Below are positions 56,746-64,000 of a stretch of 64,000 bases of DNA, piece after piece. Source of the DNA: Antilocapra americana (Eukaryota; Chordata; Mammalia; Artiodactyla; Antilocapridae); the NCBI GenBank assembly GCA_007570785.1, contig ML664161.1, positions 42,234,472 to 42,298,471 on the forward strand, written 5' to 3'. The first letter of the stretch is position 1. Every line of letters starts with the position of its first letter. The position numbers and the translations under genes are program-made. The notes beneath the pieces were generated by a model. The model was not told the DNA's origin, searched no databases, and was given only the letters and a program-made list of their open reading frames with translations.

Positions 56746-58159
56746 TGCTAGGGAACACGGAGGTGCTCACTGAATACACAGCTATCTTTCTCTCCCTCAT
56801 TTTCCTTAATTTTTACCCAAGTTTCTTCTTAATATCTCCTTCACTTCATTTTTCTCACTTTCTCTTCTTTTTTTTTTTTGCCATTTCCCTTGCCCTTCTC
56901 TGTATGTCTTTCTTTTTTCTTATCTTAAAGGTTACATCATAAAATTGAAATGTATTTATTTATATTATATTATAATATTTGTAATATATTTATATTATAT
57001 TATTTCAATATTTCAATATTGAATATTTATATTATTGAAATATAATTATTTCTTTCAATCACTGAGTTAATTGCACCCTAATCTTAAATGACAATGTTAT
57101 GCATATGTATATACACATACAGTATATTTTCCTTTAGAAACAAAGACTATAAAACATAGTTGATTTTACATGAAGGCACATTCCTCTGTGGGTTTTTTTT
57201 GTTTGTTTGTTTGTTTCTTCCTGTGGTTCCTCCTGTTACTTAGTTTCTTGGCTATTCAGAAGTAGTACCATAACCTATGAATCTGCCGCTGACCTTTCCA
57301 AAGATCAATACATCTCCATGTTAGACATTTTTTAATCCTTTGAAATGGATGGAAACTGATGCCAAACTTTCCCTTTGCAAGTGTAAGCATTTTTGGAAGG
57401 AAAGAGGAAAGGAGCTGCTCAGTGTTATATTTTACACAATTAAACAACGAGCCATCTTGGCACAGAAGTCCAGGAAAATACATCATGTCTCTGAGAGATT
57501 CTTTTCTAAGGTCATTGTCTGCTCCAGTCACATGGCATCTACCTTTCCCTCCCATCAAGGAGAGTCCAGGACCCTTTGCACAGTGCAGAGCTCTATCACA
57601 TTACACCACTTATCTCACAACCTTTTTAGGGTTCATTTGTATGCCTTCAAAAGTAGGGTTCTGTCCCTAGGAGAGCTAGTGGGCACCCTGTAGTCTGATT
57701 CCTCTTGTCCTTGAACATTAGATACTCTGCTGCCACGGAAAAGCCACCAGAGAAATCAGTTGATCAACAGTCTTGGAAATGCTGCTTTTATCTCAGTCGA
57801 TTAGCAAGTTCTTTTTTTTTTTTTTTCTCCTTCCTACTGTCAGCATGAAAAGATGGCAAGTTAAGGAAAATGTAAAGTTAATGCTGATGGAAAGGCAACA
57901 TAGAAATAGAGAATTGTGCTGTTCAGTATTCAGTAGTAAAAAGACAAATTTATACCACTGGTTTCCCTGCCGCCAAAAAAAAAAAAAAAAGAAAGAAAGA
58001 AAACTATAGAGGTTCCAGCAGATACAGTTCTCTTAGATGAATCTTATTTTTCTATTGTCTTTTATCATGAAGCCACGGGTGTGTTATGCTGGAACACTTC
58101 AACTTCTCCCTTCTCAGTGCCAGAGTTCTCATGTTAATTGCCTTCACTCACATTCCTGC
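56746..58159. other. single-copy with AT low-complexity and homopolymer runs
   Basis: TATTA/TATAA low-complexity sequence at 56948-57052, (TTTG)n at about 57198-57218, a T run at 57812-57826 and an A run plus (GAAA)n at 57975-58002. Three overlapping frames of 100-117 codons at 57256-57693 on both strands carry no domain and are not called. Confidence 0.45.
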
Positions 58160-58560
58160 CTAAGTGTTCCCTGAAATTTGTTCCTACATTTTCTACCCTA
58201 TTGAACTCTCTCTCAAGTGTCATGGATGATCTTCAATCTGTTCTCAGGTTTCATGCTCCTGAATGTTTTCAGCCTCTTTATGACTTTTGACACTGTTGAG
58301 TACCTGCTCCTTTATTCTTGGCCTTCTCTTCGTTTCCAAGACATTGTGGTTCTTTGTTCTTCAACTTCAGTGAATAGCTCTTTTTTGTTTCCCTGCTGGC
58401 TGTCCTCCCTCCTGCCATGGTCAAACTGTTTTCATCAAAGCTATTATCTTGGCCTTCTGCTGTTCTTCATTTACACTTATTCCATCTTCTCCTCTACAGT
58501 GAATTCCTTAAATATAGACTCCAATTGCCAACCCCACTGCTTCTCAATGAAAAAACAATA
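58160..58560 (+). mobile_element. L2 ORF relic (possible)
   Basis: 'tatgacttttgacactgttg', 'tcttggccttctcttcg', 'cttggccttctgctgttctt' and 'gactccaattgccaacccc' are reminiscent of the L2 reverse transcriptase end. A 131-codon frame at 58217-58612 runs along it but shows no clear RT motif. Confidence 0.4.
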
Positions 58561-58739
58561 TCTTAATTCAAACTGTCAAAGTAGTGTATTTACTTGGATA
58601 ATCAGTCAATGACATTTTAAATTTACCTTTTTTTTCAGTACAATGAAAATTTACCTCCTCATAGTCTCTCCTCTCCTCCTATTAGGAAGCTGTATCTCCA
58701 CCAAATACCACACCTCAAAACCAAACTACAAGAGCAATT

Positions 58740-60402
58740 TTCAGTTCAGTTCAGTCACTCAGTCGTGTCTGACTCTTTGTGACCCTATGGACTGCAGCAC
58801 TCAAGGCTTCCCTGATTCATCAACTCTTGGAGCTTGCTCAAACTCATGTTCATTGAGTTGGTGATTCCATCCAACCATCTCATCCTCTGTCATCCCCTTC
58901 TCCTCCCACCTTCAATCTTTCCCAGCATCAGGGTATTTTACAATGAGTCAGTTCTTCCCATCAGGTGGCCAGAGTATTGGAGTTTCAGCTTCAACATCAG
59001 TCCTTCCAATGAATAATCAGGACTGATTTCCTTTAGGATGGACTGGTTGGATCTCCTTGCAGTCTAAGGAACTCTCAAGAGTCTTCTCCAACACCACAGT
59101 TCAAAAGCATCAATTCTTTGGCACTCAGCTTTCTTCATAGTCCAACTCTCATATCCATACATGTCTACCAGAAAAACCATAGCCTTGACTAGATGGACTG
59201 TTGTTGGCAAAGTAATGTCTCTGCTTTTTAATATGTTGTCTAGGTTGGTCACAACTTTTCTTCCAAGGAGTAAGTGTCTTTTAATTTCATGGCTGCAGTC
59301 ACCATCTGCAGTGGCTTTGGAGCCCGCAAAAAACAAAGTCTGTCACTGTTTCCACTGTTTGCCCATCTATTTGCCATGAAGTGATGGGACAAGATGTCAT
59401 GATCTTAGTTTTCTGAATGTTGAGTTTTAAGCCAAAATTTTTCACTCTCTTTCACTTTCATCACAAGACACTTTAGTTCTTCTTCACTTTTTCCATAAGG
59501 GTGGTATCCTCTGCTTATCTGAGGTTATTAACGTTTCTCCCGGCAACCTTGTTCCAGCTTGTGCTTCCTCCAGCTTGACATTTTGCACGATATGCTCTGC
59601 ATGCAAGTTAAATAAGCAGGGTGACTATATCCAGCCTTGATGTGCTCCTTTCCCTATGTGGAACCAGTCTGTTGTTCTATGTACAGTTCTAATTGTTACT
59701 TCTTGACCTGCATACAGATCGTTCAAGAAGCAAGTAAGGAGATCTGGTTCCCATCTCTTGAAGAATTTTCCTGTTTGTTTTGATCCACACAGTCAAAGGC
59801 TTTGGCATAGTCAATGAAGCAGAAGTAGATGATTTTCTGGAACTCCCTTGTTTTTTCTATGATCCAACAGATGTTAGGAATTTGATCTCTGGTCCTTCTG
59901 CCTTTTCTAAATCCAGCTTGAATATCTGGAAGTTCACAGTTCATGTATTGTTGAAGACTGGCTTGGAGAATTTTGAGCATTACTTTGCTAGCATGTGAGA
60001 TGAATGCAGTTATGTGGTAGTTTGAGCATTCTTTGGCATTGCCTTTCTTTGGGATTGGAATGAAAACTGATTTTTCCCAGTCCTGTGGCCACTGCTGAGT
60101 TTTCCAAATTTGCTGGCGTATTGAGTGCAGTGCTTTCTAAGCATCATCTTTTAGGTGATGATAGCTCAACTGGAATTCCATCACCTCCACTAGCTTTGTT
60201 CATAGTGATGCTTCCTAAGGCCTACTTGACTTTGCATTCCAGGGTCTGGCTCTAGGTGAGTGATCACACCGTCATAGTTATCTGGGTCATGAAGATCCAT
60301 TTTGTGTAGTTCTTCTGTGTATTCTTGCCACCTCTTCATAATATCTTCTGCTTCTGTTAGGTCCCTACCATTTCTGCCCTTTATTGCGCCCATCTTTGCA
60401 CG
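58740..60402 (-). mobile_element. BovB LINE, 1.66 kb
   Basis: Tail 'cagttcagttcag' at the left, then 3' end, RT domain and part of the linker, truncated near 60402. The RT catalytic motif is destroyed: at 59506-59517 (minus strand) YADD reads stop-A-E-D. Remaining open pieces (59064-59336, 59723-59980, 60190-60393 minus) are in separate frames. No endonuclease. Confidence 0.92.
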
Positions 60403-60442
60403 AAATGCAAGCTACTGTTCAAGAACTTCTGTAACACTACAG

Positions 60443-60573
60443 GAAGAAGGAAATGGTAGCCCACTCCAGTATTCTTGCCTGGAGAAATCCATAGACAGAG
60501 AAGCCTCGCGGGCTACAGTCCATGGGGCCGCAAAGAGTCAGAGGGACACGACTGAGTGACTAACACACACACA
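60443..60573 (+). mobile_element. Bov-A body without tRNA head, exact duplication
   Basis: Starts 'gaagaaggaaatggtagccc', the beginning of the BovB-derived SINE body, and ends 'gacacgactgagtgactaac'. The 11-bp duplication taacactacag is exact at 60432-60442 and 60574-60584, so the element arrived without its tRNA head. Confidence 0.93.
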
Positions 60574-60894
60574 TAACACTACAGTGCCTGCTAAAACTTA
60601 AATTCAAACTCCTGTGCAGGGCTTTCAGGATTTTTCACATGTGGCATTGATCTACCTGATTCTGGTTTCCATGACTCCAATGTGAGCCATCACTGCTGGC
60701 CGTTACTCTTTGTGTACATTCTGCTTCACCTCCTCCCATACTAGCTCTATCTCTCTAGGTTTTGTTCTTTCCCTCTAGGTGGAATTACTTTGCCTAATCA
60801 ATGTATCTATTTGCAGATTCTAATTTTCTAACAGTTGTATAATAACCAAGTATTATCTGGCAATAATTAATGGTACAATAGAAAGATATTTTAT

Positions 60895-61290
60895 CTCAGT
60901 TGTTAAGATCTCAGAGTTCTCAGAGTTGTGTTGAAACACAACTCACTTATGATGTGACCTTGGGACAAATCACATAACTTCTCTCAGCTCCTGTTTCTTT
61001 ATTTATAAAATGGAAAGATATACTACCTACCACATAGTGTTGTTAGGTGGAATATACAAAATAATGCACGTGAAATTAGCACTTAACACAGGGCTTGACC
61101 CTTAATATATGTGTGAATGTGCTCAGTCGTGTCCAACTCTTTGTGACCCCATGGACTGTAGCCCAAGAGGCTCCTCTGATCATGGAATTTTCCAGGCAAG
61201 AATATTGGAGTGGGTTGCCTTTTCCTCTTCTAGAATCTTCATGACCCTTAATAAGTGCTCTTTAAAATTAGTTCTTATTGTTATAAAATA
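60895..61290 (+). mobile_element. MIR SINE hosting a Bov-A
   Basis: 'gatgtgaccttgggacaaat', 'cacataacttctctcagctc', 'tttataaaatggaaagat' and 'tagtgttgttaggtgg' follow the MIR order. The 3' part ('cttaacacagggcttgaccc' | 'ttaataagtgctc') is split by the minus-strand SINE at 61108-61241. Confidence 0.85.
61108..61241 (-). mobile_element. Bov-A body without tRNA head, nested in MIR
   Basis: 'gtgctcagtcgtgtccaact' to 'ttgccttttcctcttctaga'. Stops near the body/head boundary. Exact 12-bp duplication tgacccttaata at 61096-61107 and 61242-61253. Confidence 0.93.
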
Positions 61291-62430
61291 TATCTGTCTT
61301 CACCCAACTGTACTGGATTTCATAATTTTTTTGATTTATTAGATCAATCCTAGGTGGGAATGAAGATAACAATAAGCATGTTTTAAAGACTAAACACATA
61401 CGAATGCAGGATACTACTGAGTTACGGGAAACTTGAGGGTCACACACGCATTAGATGGCAGGTAGCTGATGGTACCATGAGGGCAAGCTCTCTCTATTTT
61501 GCTCACCATTGTATCTAAGGTGGAGCACACTAAAGAGAAAATAGTTGGTTCTTCATACATGCGCATTGAGTGTACTACATAGAATCTCCAAATTCAGAAT
61601 TTGAATCTAAGATTTAACAAATTTCTCAAGTAATTCCAGTTAGTAAGTTGAGGAGAGCCCCTTGAGAGACAACAAGATCTCTTCCTTGCTAAGGAACTCC
61701 TTCCAGTGGTTGACTGAAAGGAAAAGAGTCAGGGGCCTTATGGTTTGCTGTCCTCATTCACCAGCTCGGCCTCCATCTTTATTCATATTGATAAGAGATT
61801 TTCCTTGAACATGGTACAGCAATAAACATTTATAAATGACTATTAGTTCTGAGTATTCCCTTAGGAGAAAACATGATGCAGCCACAGAAAGAGCATTAGG
61901 AAAACAATTGTATACGACAAAACTTAAATGAGTCCATACATAATTTGTCTATTAAAGTATTTTCAACATCAAAATTAAGGTACTAACATATCCTCACTGA
62001 TTTTCTAATTATATGCAGATAGCATAACATAGGTATACAAGGAGATCTGATCGCTAGATAAAATTGTGAAATGAAATAAATTTCCTTGGTATTTTCCACA
62101 TCTTCTCCTACACTTTCTCCCACATCTTCAAGTTAACTGTTTTCCCTTTATCTTACTCCTAGGGAATAATTCTCAAACAGACAGAAATGAAAACTCACCC
62201 ATTACAGAGCCAAACACAAGGTCTCCTTCTTCCAAAGTTTTCCAGGTTCAAAGATCACATTTTCTTTTTCTCCCACCTATTCTCTTTGCTTATATCTTTC
62301 ATTTTCTACAACAGCTAAACAAAAAGCAATCTGTTATGGTAAAAACCATTCATGGGTATGAATGACTGAAAAGCTCAGTGTTTCCAGAGATGCACCTACT
62401 TTTAAAATATAAGCTAATTAACACACTTAT
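61291..62430. other. single-copy sequence with possible L2 tail
   Basis: About 61475-61580 ('ccatgagggcaagctctctc', 'attttgctcaccattgtatc') resembles an L2 3' end in + orientation. No exon recognised. Confidence 0.4.
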
Positions 62431-62555
62431 AGACAGCACCACTGACTCAATGGACATGAATTTGAGCAAACCGGGAGATGGGGAAGGACAGGGGAGCCTG
62501 GCGTGCTGCAGTCCATGCAGTCACAAAGAGTCAGACATGACTTAGTGACTAAACA
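62431..62555 (+). mobile_element. BovB 3' end, short
   Basis: 'actgactcaatggacatgaa', 'ctggcgtgctgcagtccatg' and 'agagtcagacatgacttagt', then 'gactaaacaataacac'. About 125 bp, without a clear duplication. Confidence 0.85.
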
Positions 62556-62961
62556 ATAACACGTCTGAACCTCTGATTTTTCAGTTGTTAAAATCTTAGA
62601 TTTGGATACCTTATGTAAGTCCTCAATTGGCACCTCAAAACTTAACCACAGGGAAGAGGTTCCTCAATTTCCCTTCCCCTTAATCCTGAGAAGACAAGCA
62701 GATGACAGCATTAGCTGTCTTTAGCTACTGTAGTCATCAGTTAGTGATGGGTGGTCACCATCATTAAGTTACTCCTCCATCTGCCTCTACCAAGGTAGGA
62801 TATAAAGTGCCAAACAGTTTTGTCAGTTCTATCTCCTGTTTCCACTTGCAGAGAATTTTTCCTAAGCACTATTATATGTGATTAATAAAAGATATATAAT
62901 AACACATGGTCCCTTCCCTAAAGAAAAGTTAGTCAATTTTCCATTTCCCTTGTGCTCAGAT
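62556..62961. other. single-copy sequence
   Basis: No element recognised. Confidence 0.35.
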
Positions 62962-63235
62962 GGAGACTAGCAAACATGTTTGAAAAGATCCAGATAATGA
63001 ATATTTCAGGCTTTGTTGACCAAGAGGCAAAATCAAGACTATTATGTAGGTACTCATGTGATAAGAAAGAAAACAAATTTCCACACATATTTTATTCATG
63101 AAATTAAAAACATTATTTATAAACTGAATTACATATGATTTTTATGTGTCACAAAAATTTTTTTAAATTTTTTTCCCTTAACCATTTAAAAATATAAAAC
63201 CCATTCTTTGCTTGTAGTCCTACAAAAACAGACTG
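62962..63235. mobile_element. hAT-type non-autonomous DNA element, second copy
   Basis: 'gactagcaaacatgtttgaa', 'ccagataatgaatatttcag', 'gctttgttgacc' and later 'attatttataaactgaa' parallel the element at 53590-53812. More diverged and AT-rich. Confidence 0.5.
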
Positions 63236-63571
63236 AGGGTATGGGTTAGAGAAGGGAGGGCAAGAGTGGTAGATTTGGCTATAGATTGTTCAAAATCCAT
63301 TTTAGGAAATATCTAACATGGAATCTATTAATCTAAGTTTCTAACTTTAAAAGGAAATAACATTTAATATCAAATATCTTTGAATTGGGTACCCATGATC
63401 TGTGAGATGCAATAGATAATGTACAGAGTATTTTTATCAAGACTGCATGGAATGATTGCAGCTATAAAAGGCTAAATTAAGTCATCCAGCAGCAAAAAAA
63501 AAAAAGGAAATGCCGTTACAGGCTCAGATAAGAGGATCAGTGGTAAAGGGTTGAAGGGATAAGAGAAAAAG

Positions 63572-64000
63572 GTAAAGGAGATTAAGTGATATAAACCTCC
63601 AGTTATAAATAAGTCATAAGGACATAATATACAGTATAGGGAATATTGTCAATTGTACTACTAACTTTGTATGGTGACAGATGGCAACCAGACTTATGTG
63701 GTGGTCATTTTGCAATGTACGGAAATATCAATCATTATGTTTGTGTGCGTGTATGCATGGTTGTTTCAGACCTGTCTGACTCTTTTTGACCCTGTGGATT
63801 ATAGCCCGCCAGGCTCCTCTGTCCATGGGATTCTTCAGGCAAGAATACTCGAGTGCATTGCGATTCTCTACTCCCGGGGATCTTCTCAACCCAGGGATTG
63901 AATCTGCATCTCTTAGATCTCCTGCTTTGGCAGGCGGGTTCTTTACCACTAGAAACACCTGGGAAGTCCATGTTTGTGTATCAGGGATTAACATAGTGTT
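63572..64000 (+). mobile_element. old L1 3' UTR hosting a Bov-tA, runs off the window
   Basis: 'aagtgatataaacctccagt', 'ataaataagtcataaggaca', 'ctttgtatggtgacagatgg', 'ggtcattttgcaatgtac' and 'aatcattatgtttgtg', then after the SINE 'catgtttgtgtatcaggg' and 'ttaacatagtgtt'. Typical of an old mammalian L1 3' UTR. The end lies outside the window. Confidence 0.8.
63747..63969 (-). mobile_element. Bov-tA SINE nested in L1
   Basis: 'gtttcagacctgtctgactc' to 'ctagaaacacctgggaagtc' in reverse. Exact 10-bp duplication atgtttgtgt at 63737-63746 and 63970-63979. Confidence 0.94.

Noticed and set aside
57256..57693. Three overlapping frames of 100-117 codons on both strands
   Set aside because: Mutually overlapping, no domain, no polyadenylation or splice evidence; best explained as chance.
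1821..63969. tRNA-like A- and B-box sequences in many places
   Set aside because: All observed cases are heads of Bov-tA or CHR SINEs and lack a foldable intact tRNA, so no tRNA gene is called.
1..64000. Novel defence system, gene cluster or CRISPR array
   Set aside because: The window is mammalian repeat-rich DNA; the regular repeats seen are SINE/LINE families and microsatellites, with no spacer-repeat periodicity and no operon-like coding.

Overview
The window is ordinary nuclear DNA from a ruminant, most likely a bovid. The diagnostic signs are about 13 copies of the BovB (RTE-clade) LINE, about 25 tRNA-Glu-headed Bov-tA/Bov-A SINEs, ruminant-type L1 3' ends and one CHR-type SINE. BovB plus Bov-tA together restrict the host to ruminants; species cannot be fixed by eye. 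No protein-coding exon, RNA gene, CRISPR array or operon could be supported. Every long reading frame recognised is a decayed BovB fragment, an antisense shadow of one, or a chance frame through a SINE. The window is best read as intergenic or deep-intronic sequence.

Layout. 1-3.7 kb: BovB and Bov-tA nested in an older minus-strand L1. 3.7-8 kb: mostly single-copy DNA with MIR/L2 relics and one weak candidate regulatory stretch (6.1-6.8 kb). 8-12.6 kb: a dimeric Bov-tA split by a young L1, an MLT1 LTR, a processed retrocopy of an mRNA 3' end, and an L2. 12.6-24.9 kb: scattered SINEs and three short BovBs, one carrying an inversion. 24.9-28 kb: two BovBs meeting 5' end to 5' end. 28-36.8 kb: MIR, MER5-like, Bov-tA and two L1s with nested insertions. 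38.3-41.5 kb: a nearly full-length BovB whose 5' half is inverted, bounded by a short target-site duplication. 41.7-45.3 kb: an old L1 carrying two SINEs, whose last bases and flank recur exactly 2.4 kb away. 46-64 kb: more SINEs, L2, CR1/L3-like, L1, hAT-like elements, microsatellites, a large minus-strand BovB, and a MIR and an L1 each interrupted by a SINE.

The elements are related by machinery. By established knowledge Bov-tA/Bov-A depend on BovB proteins, and L1 proteins make processed retrocopies. The most informative content is the insertion junctions: two twin-priming-type BovB inversions inside target-site duplications, one head-to-head BovB pair, an L1 with a multi-part tail suggesting 3' transduction, an exact 95-bp dispersed duplication, and headless SINEs that start at nearly the same internal point. 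All family names come from recognition by eye of consensus-like motifs, not from a database search.
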